Source: Bagarius yarrelli
Taxonomy: Eukaryota > Chordata > Actinopteri > Siluriformes > Sisoridae
Length of the DNA: 64,000 bases
Assembly (NCBI GenBank): GCA_005784505.1
Contig: VCAZ01000015.1
Span: forward strand, 3,259,168 to 3,323,167
Reading direction: 5' to 3'
The notes beneath the pieces are model-generated. The model was given only the letters and a program-made list of their open reading frames with translations, did no database searches and was not told the DNA's origin. Made by a program: the position numbers and the translations under genes. Position 1 is the stretch's first letter. The number at the start of each line of letters is the position of its first letter. This document shows positions 1 through 11,395 of the stretch, in pieces.

Positions 1-231
1 TTTTGAATGTTCAGATATGTGTTAATTAATTTCTATAAGAGTGTAACACAAAGTACAACAGTTTGTTCCTAATGTAATATAAGCCTCTATTCACAGGCAA
101 ATAAAAAATGGAATTAATCTTGTCAAAAAAAGGAATCAACATCACTGTGGTACTCGGTAACCACATCTGTAACAGTAGCTTCTAGTCATTTTTTGCTATT
201 GTGCAATATCGAGAAGAAATCGAGTTGCTCA

Positions 232-351
232 GATTACTGTAATCCTCTCCTCAGTGCTTTCAATTCAGAGTCTCTTCCTAACCTCCAGAGTGTTCAGAAT
301 TCGGCTGCTTGGCTTTTTCCCAGCATCCAGCAGTGTATCAGGACTCATAGG
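232..351 (+). pseudogene. L2-like LINE reverse transcriptase fragment
   Basis: Read from 232 the + strand gives an open run containing YCNPLLSAF and LQSVQNSAAWLF. This matches the thumb-side motif of L2/CR1-clade LINE reverse transcriptases (a YCN-LL-G block followed by LQ-VQN-AARL). Only about 40 residues remain, with no RT catalytic core and no 3' tail attached, so it is a dead scrap. Family recognition is from motif memory; the exact clade is uncertain. Confidence 0.6.
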
Positions 352-718
352 GGTTAAATTGCCGAGGGAGAGCAGAGGGGTACAGTTGAGCTTCTATAAT
401 TCAGGGGAAATGTAAATCACAGCATGCTGTAATGGTGGTAATAATGATGATGATGGTAATAATGATGTAATACTGTTTCAATTTGCTTTGAAGGATTTTT
501 TTTTTATTTGGAAATATTGTGAAATATCTTTTACATTATTCCAGCTATTTCTAAGTGTTTATGTAGTGTATCTTGTTCTGACAAGCATCTAAAGGTATTT
601 CAATGTCATTTTTAAAAACTAACAAAAAAAAATCAGAACTGGTTAGAACTGACCACACAGTTGTAGATATTACATTCTGTTAAATCATCCAGAGAACATT
701 TACAAGTCAGATAGTTTA
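352..718. other. AT-rich spacer, nothing recognised
   Basis: This spacer has a short (GAT/AAT)-rich stretch near 440-470 and A/T tracts. I see no coding or repeat family signal. Positions 1-231 are similar. Confidence 0.5.
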
Positions 719-1163
719 CAGGGCTCGCTGGTGGCTCTTTGGTCAGGCATTATTCAGTTTTTGGTAGCCCAAAATAAATTTAAGTAGCCCAAATAAAAAA
801 GTACATAATTTTTTTATGAAGAATATTGAAGACTATTAATGTGAATATTAACAAAATATTAATTAAAAACATATTATAAAAAGTATTTAAATTACAATCA
901 TTAATACAAATACGCAATATCTTACTTGTCACATGACACTAGTAAAGACTGACAGGATGATGTCGGACAAACTGTTGTATTTCAGAGCGTCACTGACATA
1001 AATCTTGTAAAATCTAATAACATAATTACCCAAATATATTTGTGAGAGAATGCAAAAGCATTGGAATATATTTTCCTCCCTATGAGAGAACCCGATGGGC
1101 AGGTAGCCCAATTAAACGACACAATAGCCCCGGGACATCAGACTAGCAATTTTGTTAGCCCTG
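719..1163 (+). mobile_element. hAT-type non-autonomous element (MITE), copy 1
   Basis: The element starts CAGGGCTCGC and ends AGCCCTG, giving short imperfect terminal inverted repeats of the CAGGG type used by hAT transposons. Internally it shares long colinear blocks with the element at 7172-7982: the AGACTGACAGGATGATG-like block, the GTGAGAGAATG-AAAGCAT block, the GGGCAGGTAGCCC block and CACAATAGCC near the right end. It encodes no protein. A clean 8-bp target duplication is not evident; the flanks read GTTTA on the left and GTTAA on the right. Assignment to hAT rests on the termini and on known fish repeats with the same ends. Confidence 0.65.
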
Positions 1164-1854
1164 GTTAAACTGTTACTATATTTTATTGGTTGATTCTATC
1201 TAAAATCCTCAGTCGTTCACTTTTACCTTACAGCAAATATGTGTTTATTATAAGCCAAAATGTTTACCTGCAGTGTCTATATTTTATACTTTTGATTGTA
1301 AATAGTGCATCATGGGAAACACCTTCCAGTCCCTGACTTTATTATTTCCTGCATTAGCTCTCTTTTACTTTGTTACTCGAGTTGTTAGTGTGTTCACTTA
1401 GTTGATTGAGTGGCATCTTGCCAGGCTGGTGCGTTTAAAGATAATGCATTGCTGCAACTGCTTTGTCAAAGAGGATGTGACAAAGCTGCAGGCTGTTTAT
1501 TACTAAGTGCTCACAAGCTGCGTTCCAGAAAAGGGAGCATGTGCTTAATTCACGCTGAGATTCCTGTTAACAAACAAGGCATCTTTAAGACACATATGGA
1601 GATGATGGATTCAGGCTGGAGGATTGCTGCTCTTGTTTCCATAGTGTGAGAAAAGTTGATTGTAAAGCTTTTATGTTGAAAGATTTAAGTTAGATGTCAC
1701 ATTCAACTATGCATCATCCCGGAGAAGTTATATCAAGTGTTCCTTAAAAGTCTATTTTGACTATTATTAATTTTGCGTACTAATTGATAAGACCCACATA
1801 ATGACTTTTTAACAAAAAAGTTGCCCTTTTGAAAATAAACTTTAAAAAAAAAAA

Positions 1855-1894
<40 letters not shown>

Positions 1895-4617
1895 ATATGC
1901 CTAAAACAATTTAGGAGTGTTTTTTATTTTTATTTTTATTGTTTTTACACTGTTTTACTCATAGATTAATTTGTGAACTGTAAAAAAAAAAAAAGTTTGA
2001 TGAGGGCATAATTGTTTATAATAGTTGTAACAGTTGTAATCTCAGCTTTTTTACAATTGTATTAAATTTCATTGATAAATGCAAACTTTTTTGCTGGCAA
2101 AATGCTGCGTAAAAGAGAAAAAAGAACTTCTGTTTACTCCAGGGGCAGTTAGGATATGTAAAAAAAGCACTTCGCTGTACTATATAGAACTCCTACATGT
2201 GACCAGACTTTCTTAGATGTAGTTCCATGTAGATGTGTAATTACAGCTATAACAACTTTACTTCTTACTTGTTTCTTTCTGCATGTAGACTGATTCTGGG
2301 AACAGAGTAAAAGCTCTTAACTTAATCAGAAATAAGCCAGAAATGATGTGATTTTTTTTTGTCAGTCTGAAAACGGAGCTTATCGATCATTACTCAAAGT
2401 GAGATATTTGCTTTTACCACTTACCACGAACAAGCACATTAATGGGGAAAGCTAATTATAGTATAATTACACAGAGAAGCTTTTAAAATAAAATGTCAGT
2501 TCTTAAATTGTTAGAGATACAGATCAGATAATAGTGCATGGCTCGGCCCTGACTGCTTGCTTAAATTTTACCTGCCCTCTAAAAAAATTCTGGCAATTAA
2601 AACATACAAGTGGTCCTGTGGTAATAAAAGTTCAGTAAGTATTTCATTCTATTTTTATCATTTCAAAACGTCCACATTAGAATAGGGAACTTAATAATGC
2701 TGTGATGTACAGAATATAAAGAATAACTCATTGCAGTATGTAGATTATTACTTAAAAATTATTCATGCAGATCGATTTGATTGCAGATTGATCGCAGTCT
2801 GTCGCTTCAGCCAAAAATGCTTTCTTTTGCAGCAGATTTTTATAACTACTTAGGTTGATAAAAGTTTTTTAAACTATGACCAATAAAAGACACGTCATTG
2901 CTTCTTATGATAACTGTAGCACAAAACTTGTGGTATTTTAAACAAATAGAAAGCTGCATGTACGTTGCGGTGTTTACTTGATATACCTAGAATTCTCCAG
3001 GAATTACCTGCAAAGTAGAATACTTGACATTTCCAAATTTTAATCTTTTTATTCCAATTTTAAGCATTTTATGCTAAAGATTTTTTTTTACAGAAATTCT
3101 GTAATCTAATTTTTAAGCAAAATATATTTGTTAAAAATATGTACTGTATATTTACTTGATCAAATAACAAAGTAAAACAAAGCCAATCAGAATGACAAAT
3201 GCCTTTCTAAAATATTAAAGCATTTATTATTACATGAATGTTTACTACACACAGGATTTCATCATAAGTTGCAGACTGAGTCTTAATCATTTTTCATATA
3301 TGAGTTAATGTATTACTTATGCCTTCATAATCGTGGCTTCTCAAGTGCACAGAGTTAAATTACACTATTTACTGCTTCTATCTCTGCATCTTATTAAGAT
3401 TCACATCTACTGCTTTTTTCATCATTGTTCTATTCTCATTTGTAGAAAGACATAATCAACATCAGAGAGCCTGCTGAATATACATGAGCACTTGTTGAAT
3501 ATGCAGGAACGTCAGGGAATGGGCAAACAGGTCTGCGGCATGCCAGGCAGGAATGCCGTTGGCATGTGAGGCAAGTGGCTTTTGTTTCTGCAAAAAAGGC
3601 CATCTTCTCCTATAGAAAATCTTTTTCCTGCTTGCTGTCGAGGATTTTTAATTGCAGACCTAAGCAGAGAGCCATATTTGACCATTGCCTAATCACACAT
3701 GTTTATAAATACATATATAAATGTAATTTTTTTTTAGCTTTGTTGGTTTTGTTTAGCTGTATTTGTTTATTAATAATGACGTGTGTGTGTGTATATGGCA
3801 TTTTGGTTATATTAAATGTAAAAAACGTTACGGGGTTGTCTTCACGGTGCTTGGGCAGCATAATGGATGATATGTCGTGATACACTTTAATTTACACTAC
3901 TCTCCGACCCTGTGCGGGGCTCACCGTGCCTCTTTCCTTTGTGACAAATTTGGGCCAATTTATAGTTGTGTATAAAAGCTACGAGGCAGTCCATTCCGAG
4001 CTCTCACTCTCTCATCTGCTTCCCTCTGATCAAACGTTCGCCCCATTCATCAAACCCACTTCATTGGCTCTTAACTCCTTTCAGGATTTCTTCCTCTGTG
4101 AGGATCTCATGTTCTCAGGCAGTCAGTTCATAAACTCAGACCTGGGACAAAACGTATTTACTGTATTGGAATGACATATTCTTAACAAGTAATTATTCCT
4201 GTTACAGTGATTTTTTTTTAAGACTGCTGTTGTTTTGTTAATTTCATACTCTTGTAGATCTGTAATAATGGAGCTGATTTTAGAGTGGTATTAGAGTATA
4301 ACATTGTCCAGGTTTATTACTGACATTTTATTTTCATTTTTTACATTGCAATTTTAATGTTTGGTGTGGCATCACATTTATCAAGGACGTGTACCTCCAA
4401 CAATCATTTGAACTAAAAAGGGATAAAAGACTGGAAGGGATGAAAGACTGGTTTCTTTTAGTGTTTTATCCACTTTTGATACTTAATGATACTTTAACAG
4501 TGGTTTAATATGACATCAGTGTATGATTTAGGAAATTAATATTGAATGTATAATTGGAACTTCAGAACTATCAGACCTGCTGTTTATAGTACATTAAATT
4601 TCTGTACAATTACATTT
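1164..4617. other. Single-copy AT-rich stretch with one microsatellite
   Basis: Long AT-rich DNA with poly-A/T tracts and the (AG)n array at 1859-1892. At 3950-3990 a GGGCCAATTTATAG block is followed by TGTATAAAAGC and then TCCATTCC, which resembles a CCAAT-TATA-initiator order, but nothing downstream supports a transcript. The open frames at 1410-1649 and 3926-4174 resemble no known protein. Confidence 0.45.
1859..1892. repeat. (AG)17 microsatellite
   Basis: Uninterrupted AG dinucleotide run directly after an A-rich tract. Confidence 0.97.
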
Positions 4618-4683
4618 TTGCCATTAAGGATATGCTTTAATCCAGAGTAATTTACGTTTATCTCATTTATCCACATAAACAGT
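4618..4683 (-). repeat. SINE family B tail fragment, diverged
   Basis: The segment resembles the reverse complement of the family B 3' end (catttggcagacgcttttatccagagcgacttac type): it reads GCCATTAAGGATATGC, then TTTAATCCAGAG, then TTTACG-TTATCTCATTTAT. It is heavily diverged and lacks the tRNA-like head. Confidence 0.35.
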
Positions 4684-4710
4684 TAATTAATTTCTAAATT
4701 ATTATGGTAT

Positions 4711-4810
4711 CTTTTAAACCCGCTTATTCCTTAATTCGGGGTCACAGGGATCTACTGGAGCCTATCCCAGCTTTCTTGTTGTGCTCTAACCACTAAGCCA
4801 CCGTGCTGCC
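4711..4810 (-). repeat. SINE family A (V-SINE/DANA-like), internally deleted
   Basis: Reverse-complement orientation. The tail piece (ACCCGCTTATTCC-TTAATTCGGGGTCAC, then GGAGCCTATCCCAGC) is joined near 4780 directly to the tRNA-like head (CTAACCACTAAGCCACCGTGCTGCC), so the whole middle of the SINE is missing. The element is copied by LINE machinery and transcribed by RNA polymerase III. Confidence 0.75.
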
Positions 4811-4849
4811 ACGAGCTACCGTGCATCTATATATACTAAAAAAATGTAA

Positions 4850-5027
4850 TGTAAATGTCTTTATTTGTCACATATACCACACAGCACATTTCTTTCCATA
4901 TCCCATCTCAGAATGTTGGGGTTAGAGCGCAGGGTCAGCTATGATAGAGCACCACCAGTGGCTGACTGATGTGGTGGGGCCAATTAACAACTAAGTACCT
5001 TAACCATTTGATCCACCACTGCCCCAT
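4850..5027 (-). repeat. SINE family C, reverse orientation
   Basis: Begins with the tail TGTCTTTATTTGTCACATATA, passes through GGGGTTAGAGCGCAGGGTCAGCTATGATAGAGCACC and ends in the tRNA-like head TACCTTAACCATTTGATCCACC. It is colinear with the copies at 9427-9690, 53742-53985 and 62163-62345. The segment between core and head is partly rearranged. Confidence 0.7.
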
Positions 5028-5667
5028 ATGATATGTATCACAAGATTGGTCATTTTGCAATTTTAATTTAAGTTAAGCAAAGTTTAGTGTAGGTACAATT
5101 TATTTATTGTACGTTGAATACCCAGTGTTAAAACAGTTGTGATAACATGTTTGTTTTGTCATAAACAAAGAATAATATAAGTGAAGTGAAACAAGAAATG
5201 CTACAAAAAAACTAGAAAAGATCTTCCTTCTGCTTAAAGTCTGGCTGAACAACTTTGATGATTAGTAAAGTGTCAAATGCTGAAACATGTTAACGAGTCT
5301 TACGGACTGAAAGTCTTATCATATGCAGGAGGTGGTTCATCGTGTTGACGGAATACATAACTTTTGCTTTGTAGTTCTTGCATATGGTATGACTCGTGCC
5401 TAATATAGTATCTCAAAAAATTGTCCCATATTTTTGATTTTACCTTTGTCTGCAATGACATTATTTTTTATCCGTTTGGAATAGTAAGCTGCTGCACGTT
5501 GCTAAAATGGCTGCAAGTCACATGATATTTAAACAGCATGGCAGTATCAGTATGGTAGCAACTGTATTAATACACTTATTGTCAGAAGTTCATGACGATG
5601 TATTTCTGTATCAATATTCTAAGATGACTTGGGTGCCCTTACAAAAATTAAATTCATACCTTTCTTT
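5028..5667. other. AT-rich spacer, nothing recognised
   Basis: No repeat family, coding signal or notable motif was found in this 640-bp stretch. Confidence 0.5.
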
Positions 5668-5920
5668 GTGCTGCTTATCCAACACCGGACTGCAGGGTTC
5701 CTCAAGTCTATTTAAAGAAACTTGCAGGACATCCTGCACTTGAGTCCAACCCAAAACAGGGCACAATTGTACACCCGCCCATGCGCACATTTTGGGCATT
5801 TTGGAAAATGCAACGTAATCAACCTGTAATGTATGTCTTTGGCCTGTGCAAGAAACTAAAACAACCCTGAAACACATGCATGCAGTGGCTGAACTCAGGA
5901 TGTTACCCACCGCTGGTCTA
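5668..5920 (-). repeat. SINE family A-like repeat, old and diverged
   Basis: In reverse orientation it follows the order of the family A body: GCTGCTTATCC, GACATCCTGCACTTGAGTC, CAGGGCACAATTGTACAC, CCCATGCGCACATTTTGGGCA, ATGTATGTCTTTGG-CTGTG and GAACTCAGG. The 147-codon minus-strand frame at 5611-6054 lies over it and is a by-product of the repeat, not a gene. Confidence 0.55.
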
Positions 5921-7171
5921 TACACTATGTATGCTTTGAAGTTCATTGAGTAGTGGCTTATTTCACTGGTCATTGTGTCCGTGCTCCTCGGCACTGATCG
6001 ATAATTCCATCTCTGCCCTAACAAGTGTGCGACAAAGTGCTCTTGTGATTGCAATCGGATGATTCCTGCATCGATCTACACCAGGATGTTTTAGTACAGT
6101 TGATCGAACGAGATGGTTGGGCTTTCCATTTGCCCCACAATTATCTCTGTGAGCTAATCAGGTCTCAGAGATTACGTTGAGCGAGCTGGCTTCCTGCTGC
6201 TTGTCTTTCACTAGCATTTGTCTATGCTGATAACTTTTTATCTGTAATGAACATTTACTAAATAGACGCATCTCAGTTCCACCACAATCTACTATTAAAG
6301 ATATTCTCATATTCTGTTTCTTTTACTGACTCAGTTTTCTAATTTTCAGTGTTACACTTTCATAAATGATATATTTACTTTTAAATTACAGTTTAAATTG
6401 CTGTGGGTTCAACATAAGGACATTAAAAAAAATTCTGTGGGACACACCAAGTTAAACGTGTTGTTATAAAATTAAAAGGAGCCACAAAGGAGAAATAATG
6501 CACAGGCTTGATGGTGCATTTGAGAATAAGTGATTTTCTGGGCAATTTTTAAATTTTTAATGCACTTTCAACTCTTACTACTTCAATGATTTTGCAGCAA
6601 CAAATGCCCGTTACACACTTAAACAGACACACACTTCGCATGACCTTGAGGTATGTTCAGTCTGACATCACTGCCTTGTTGTGAGAGATTCATCTGTATA
6701 CTTAGTACCCTCAATCCCTTTACTTCCTTCTTTTAAGCTTCACTCAGCCTAACGAAAGCTTTTGTAACAGTTACAGACGCTATCCATTATCCAGTCTCGA
6801 AACAAAGAGCCATACTTCATATTCAACTGCTCTGCGGTCTGTGTTCTTCCTACTGCGGTCTTAAAGGGTGATTGCTTTATTCTCTCCACCTTGTTCCAAA
6901 CACCGTAATGGCCTGAGGTATTTATAATTCAGGCTTCATTGATTTGTGGTTGGAGCCATGCATTAGTGCTAAGGTGAAACGAAATGTATCTTTATTAGTT
7001 TAGGGCACACATAATCACACACCATTGAGAACTTTGAGTGAATGAGATTTAAGCGTGGATTTTCTCTCGTTTTTAAAAGTAATTTTGGCAACCAATAAAA
7101 ACATTACATGGACAAAAAAAAAATCGTTTTTGTCACTCAATGTCTGATCACAGTAGAGTTAAGTAGGTTTA
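5921..7171. other. Single-copy spacer
   Basis: No mobile element or coding signal. The 6660-6960 part is less AT-rich and repeat-free (AACGAAAGCTTTTGTAACAGTTACAGACG and similar) and could be conserved non-coding sequence, which cannot be tested from one genome. Confidence 0.4.
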
Positions 7172-7982
7172 CAGGGCTCGCAGAAGTTTTTAAGTAAATT
7201 TAAATTCTGTGTAGTCTGAATAGAAAAAGACATTATCTTTAATGTAGAATATAGTAAAGAGACCCAACATCAATTTAAAACATATAAAAAATGAAAAAAT
7301 AATCAAGGGCAGCACGGTGGCTTAGTGGTTAGCACAGTTGCCTCACAGCCAGAAAGCCTGGGTTACATTCCCGTCTAGGGGTCTTTCTGTGTGGAGTTTG
7401 TATGTTCTCCCCGTGTTTGCGTGGGGTTACTCCAGGTAATCCGGTTTCCGTTCACAGTCCAAAAACATGGGGTTGGTAGGTTGTTTGGTGATTCTAAATT
7501 GCCCATAGAAGTGAGTATAAGTGTGCGTGTGTGTGGCTGTGATAAAAAAAATCAATTTCAAAAAAGTTCTAACTGAACATCCTGTCAGCCATTTTCGCAA
7601 TTCCCTTTACTTTACAAGTGATTCCAATCACATGTTTAAGCTTGCTACGTGAGGATAGTAAAGTCTGTCAGAACGATGTTGGAGGAACTGGTGTGATCCG
7701 GAGCTTCACTGACAAATATCTTGTAAAATCAAAGTTTAAAGCAAGTGTGCATTCAAAGGCAATTTCAAAACGCTGCATATTTATAGTGTCTCTCCGATGC
7801 CCAAAAAAGTACCTAAAGATAACCTAAATACTCAACTATATTTGTGAGAGAATGTAAAAGCATCGGAATATATACTCATCCCTGTGAGATAACCTGGCGG
7901 GCAGGTCAGGGATACATTTTGGCAGCCCGACTGAAAGACACAATAGCCACAGGACTTTAGACTAGCGATTTTGTGAGCCCTG
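7172..7982 (+). mobile_element. hAT-type MITE, copy 2, carrying a nested SINE
   Basis: Starts CAGGGCTCGC and ends GTGAGCCCTG, with the same internal order as the element at 719-1163 (AGTAAAGTCTGTCAGAACGATGTTGG, TGTGAGAGAATG-AAAGCAT, GGCGGGCAGGTCAGGG, GAAAGACACAATAGCC, GACTAGCGATTTTG). It is about 370 bp longer than copy 1, largely because a family A SINE sits inside it at 7307-7543. GTTTA occurs immediately outside both ends. No transposase is encoded. Confidence 0.7.
7307..7543 (+). repeat. SINE family A (V-SINE/DANA-like) head and body
   Basis: Classic head GGGCAGCACGGTGGCTTAGTGG-TTAGCAC (A-box like), a decayed B-box region (GGGTTACATTCCC), then GGTCTTTCTGTGTGGAGTTTG and the TGTTCTCCCCGTG-TTTGCGTGGG block. 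The 3' tail with the GAATGAATG end is missing. A-rich imperfect flanks (AAAAAATAATCAA left, AAAAAAAATCAA right) look like a worn target-site duplication. It lies within the hAT MITE, so it is the younger insertion. Confidence 0.85.
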
Positions 7983-8884
7983 GTTTATTTCTGTTCCAGC
8001 TCAGTGGCCCATAAAATATAATGGAGCATTATATTTTAATTACAATTATATTAAAAGTCTAATCTTAATGAAAATGCTCCCACTTATGTCTAAATCAACT
8101 ATGTAGCCCTTAAAGTTAAGAGAATGACAGAAGCAGGATTCAAATGTATTAACTGAGTTTGCTTTTTTTTGTATATTCTGAATTCTACAGTCATGTGAAG
8201 TACACAGCAGTCATTAGACCACAAGCGTGCACAGGAATTGTTTATAACTAAGAAACAAGGAAACAGGCAAGTGTAAAACACAGGAACTACTAAAACAGCA
8301 GGGTGTAAGACAAGCTTTTGGGCTAAAACAAAACAGATGAACACAATGTGATAGCAGAGTAGTGACAGGACTGGAACCCAACAATGAAAGCACAAGATGT
8401 AAGAACAAATGACATGTAATGACTGCATGCTGAGAGTGGGATTAAATGACAACTAGACACCAAAAATCATTTTATTCAGTTTTTAAGTAAAAATAAATGA
8501 CTAAATGGGACTATTATTGCAGTATTTACAACGACAGACTACAAGTGTGCTGAAGAAAATGCTGAAACGGAATTGAAATTTAAGACGGCTAAAATCATAT
8601 CTCATTAATAAGCGTTTCAAATGCAATTTGGGACACACTTATACCAGTTCTGTTTTGGCAACCTAGTGACAGTTCTGTTGTGTTTATTCCCAAAGTAAAC
8701 TTGCAGTAAAGTAATTACACTTGGGTCAGCATCTAATTAATAAGCTAGAACAATGCAATCAGTCATCACAAACAGTTGTGAGCCGCCACCAGACTGGCGT
8801 GCGCTGAGTGTATTACTATTATTACTGCACTGTCGCATGCTAAGCAGAGCGACTTTTTTTTCTAGTCTGCCAGTTTAAGCTACA
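7983..8884. other. AT-rich spacer, nothing recognised
   Basis: Open frames on the minus strand at 8099-8452 are Leu/Phe/Cys-rich translations of AT-rich DNA with no recognisable domain. No repeat family was identified. Confidence 0.45.
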
Positions 8885-9018
8885 TTATTCATTCAGCAGA
8901 TATTTTTGTTATCCACAGAGAAGCAGATCATAACCTAAAAATCCACTCATATTTAGAAAATCGATGTCTAGGGATTTGACCTGACAGCCTTCTGGTCACT
9001 GAGCTAACACTCCAGTAG
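8885..9018 (-). repeat. SINE family B, diverged, reverse orientation
   Basis: Tail-like start ATTCATTCAGCAGATATTTTTGTTATCCACAGAG and head-like end GGGATTTGACCTGACAGCCTTCTGGTCACTGAGCTAACAC, as expected for the reverse complement of a tRNA-headed SINE. The central part has diverged beyond recognition. Confidence 0.5.
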
Positions 9019-9426
9019 GCTTATTACAACACATTTGTGGTTAAAGGTGTTATATGATATATTAAGTCACCTTACAGTGATGGGAATTTCAAATCTTTTC
9101 GTTAAGTAGGATCATTTGACTAAGTTGAACCATTCAACTCTTCGACATCCCTCTCAAGCGACTCAAACCAGACAAGGTTGAATCAGACAGGTTTCTATTC
9201 TAAGGTGAAGCGAATTTGTTAAAGTTGGCAAAAAATGTAATGCTAAGAAGGTGAGTTTATTTCAAGTTGTTCAAGTTGCTGATGGCGGTATTGGTAACGT
9301 AGTAACCAACAGTACATAAAACAAGGCAATGGAGACAGAAGTTTAATTAGTAACCATCGTGCACGTAATAAACGTTCTAGCAGTTCAACAAGCAAACAAC
9401 TAAGCAGCCATATTATTATGGCAGGG

Positions 9427-9690
9427 GGGGCAGGGTGGCTCAAATGGTTAAGGTGCTGAGTTGCTAATCTGAAGACCAGAAACACCTGGGTTCAAGCCCC
9501 ACCTCCAGCAAGTCAACCACTGTTGGGTCCTTGAGCAAGACCCTTAACCCTTCCTGCTCCAGGGGCGCTGTATCATAGCTGACCCTGCGCCCTGACCCCA
9601 ACTTACTAAGATGGGATATGCGAAAAATGCATTTCATTGGCTCTGTACATGTAACTTGCACAATGACAATGAATTGAATATACTTATACT
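9427..9690 (+). repeat. SINE family C, near full length
   Basis: The tRNA-like head (GGTGGCTCAAATGGTTAAGGTGCTGAG; B-box region GGGTTCAAGCCCC) is followed by CCACTGTTGGGTCCTTGAGCAAGACCC, the CTGCTCCAGGGGCGCTGTATCATAGCTGACCCTG core, and the tail ATGCATTTCATTGGCTCTGTACATGTAACTTGCACAATGACAATGAAT. The head is a pol III promoter remnant, not a tRNA gene. It is the best copy of this family in the window. Confidence 0.85.
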
Positions 9691-10312
9691 TATATACTTA
9701 TTATTAAAAAGTACTAGAAAAACACCGGAAATGCAGATTAGTCACATGGGTCAGAATTTATTCGGCAAATGCGTTTCTAGCTACTTTTATTCGCATTAAC
9801 CCATTTACTTCAAAATGCACATTTATACACTGTGATTAAAACATAGTAATTGCTAAAGTTGTTAATTCAAAAATGAAATAATGAAAGGGAATATTACTTA
9901 ATAGACAAAGTACATTTTCTTTATTATATTTTGTATTATTTTGTATTATTTGTGCTATTTTCTTGCCTGTTAAGTTCACTTGTGAAACTAGGCAGTTGTG
10001 TGCATGGGTGAGCTCTGTGATAAACCTGTGGGAAAGTTTTTTCAGGATACAGTCGTCTGACTTCATCTGTCTTTGGGAAAACGTGAACATTCACCCTTTC
10101 TGGTTGTTAGATGCTGTATGACATGGAATACTTTTTTGGGAAACAAAATCAGCAAGGGAGTACAAATCTACATTTAAGAAATAGTATCACCACCTTTATT
10201 GTACCACAGCTATTGTACCTGCTGTGTGTGTGCGCCATTTATATTTATCACAGTAATTGATTTCCTCTAATTTAATTTACATCTTAAACATGGCTTCCAG
10301 CAATTTTCTCTA

Positions 10313-10318
<6 letters not shown>
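9691..10318. other. Spacer, nothing recognised
   Basis: AT-rich. The minus-strand frame at 9836-10090 has no recognisable domain. Confidence 0.45.

Positions 10319-10390
<72 letters not shown>
10319..10390. repeat. (TG)36 microsatellite
   Basis: Seventy-two uninterrupted bases of TG, the longest perfect dinucleotide array in the window. Such alternating purine-pyrimidine DNA can adopt Z-form. Confidence 0.98.
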
Positions 10391-10394
<4 letters not shown>

Positions 10395-10616
10395 GGTGCA
10401 AATCATTCCTTTATCCCTTGTCATAGGTAAGTAGGCCAGACAGAGTAAGTAGGCCAAGTCTCAGGCAAACCCATAGATTTTATTTTTGTTCATCATTTTC
10501 ATTACTTGAATCAACCGATTTTTTGTGCATCCAAACTCTAGTATCCTGGTACCAGATTGGCACATGCCAATGATAAAATACATTTAAAAATTGTGTATAA
10601 ATAAGTTTGTGGTGTC
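10391..10616. other. Spacer with juxtaposed acceptor and donor motif
   Basis: Contains the CATAG|GTAAGTAG junction at 10426/10427 described in the findings, followed by a second, imperfect GTAAGTAGGCCA copy about 20 bp downstream. Confidence 0.4.
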
Positions 10617-10668
10617 ATTTTGGGGAAAACTCCATGTGGCTGTGATGGTCAAGTGTCCACATCCTATA
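10617..10668 (+). mobile_element. Tc1/mariner-family end fragment
   Basis: TTTTGGGGAAAACTCCATGTGG, then CTGTGATGGTCAAGTGTCCACATCC. This matches the right end of the element at 41511-41735 (GGTGTGCTGGTAAGGTGTCCACAAAC), a very common fish Tc1/mariner-type repeat ending in TTTTGGCCATATAGTG. About 50 bp remain. Confidence 0.55.
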
Positions 10669-11206
10669 AACATACAAATGAAGATGGAGAGAGAGGGATA
10701 GATGGAGAAAAGACAAAAGCTATTGATTGACAGGACATGCACAGGAGACTACATACTTCCTGTCTGTTAAAATAGAGCAGTATGTCGTCCAGAGAGCTCT
10801 GGGCTTTGTCTTTCCCACAAATCCATCTCTATGGGACATTCTTGTGTTGAATAAGTGCAGTTAAGAGCCTTTTCTTTCTCTTTCCTGTGGGTCTGATGGA
10901 CACTGATTTACTCTGTGTAATTTAAGTGCTATTGCCTGCAACTCTCCTGTCCTCATTAAAGCAAAGATTGTCAGGGCGCTAACCTGCTCATAATCAACTC
11001 AACAGCTAATTTCTATTTTAACTCTAGCTCTTAGGGTTTTACTAAAAAGCTTTATTTGGTCAAATTGGTCTGTGGCACAAGTAGACAAAACTAAAAAAAT
11101 GTAGCACCAACAGGTTTTAAGAGACACTTTATTTGGTTTATTGAAATTATGTCAAATTAGGCTTGTGAGAGTTTCTTTATTCATCTATTATTATTTCATC
11201 AGGATG
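10669..11206. other. Spacer, nothing firm
   Basis: Mixed sequence. The 10740-10990 part is less AT-rich and repeat-free but has no specific signal. Confidence 0.4.
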
Positions 11207-11280
11207 TAAATGTCTTTATTTGTCACATATACTTTTTTACAGCACAGTGAAATTCTTTTGTTCGCATATGATGGAACCAA
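11207..11280 (-). repeat. SINE family C tail fragment
   Basis: TGTAAATGTCTTTATTTGTCACATATA-CTTTTTTACAGCACAGTGAAATTC matches the reverse complement of the family C tail seen at 4850 and 53742. The core and head are missing. Confidence 0.65.
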
Positions 11281-11341
11281 AAACAATCAGTAATGCACAT
11301 AAGCATTGTAGGTGTGAAAGTAGTTAAAGGTGGCTCAGTAG

Positions 11342-11395
11342 GGTAGCTCGGTTGTTGAGGTGTTGGAATGAAAGTCATGAGTTCAATTCTCATGG
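11342..11395 (+). repeat. tRNA-like SINE head fragment (family B type)
   Basis: GGTAGCTCGGTTGTTGAGGTGTTGG, then CATGAGTTCAATTCTCATGG, with A-box- and B-box-like segments at tRNA spacing. No acceptor stem pairs with it and no tail follows, so it is a SINE head, not a tRNA gene. Confidence 0.55.

Noticed and set aside
5611..6054. 147-codon minus-strand open frame
   Set aside because: It lies over a reverse-orientation, diverged family A SINE and has no domain; the frame is a by-product of the repeat.
11342..11395. tRNA gene
   Set aside because: A-box and B-box-like sequence is present, but no acceptor or anticodon stems pair; it is a SINE head. The same reasoning applies to the heads at 9427, 22660, 38762 and 62163.
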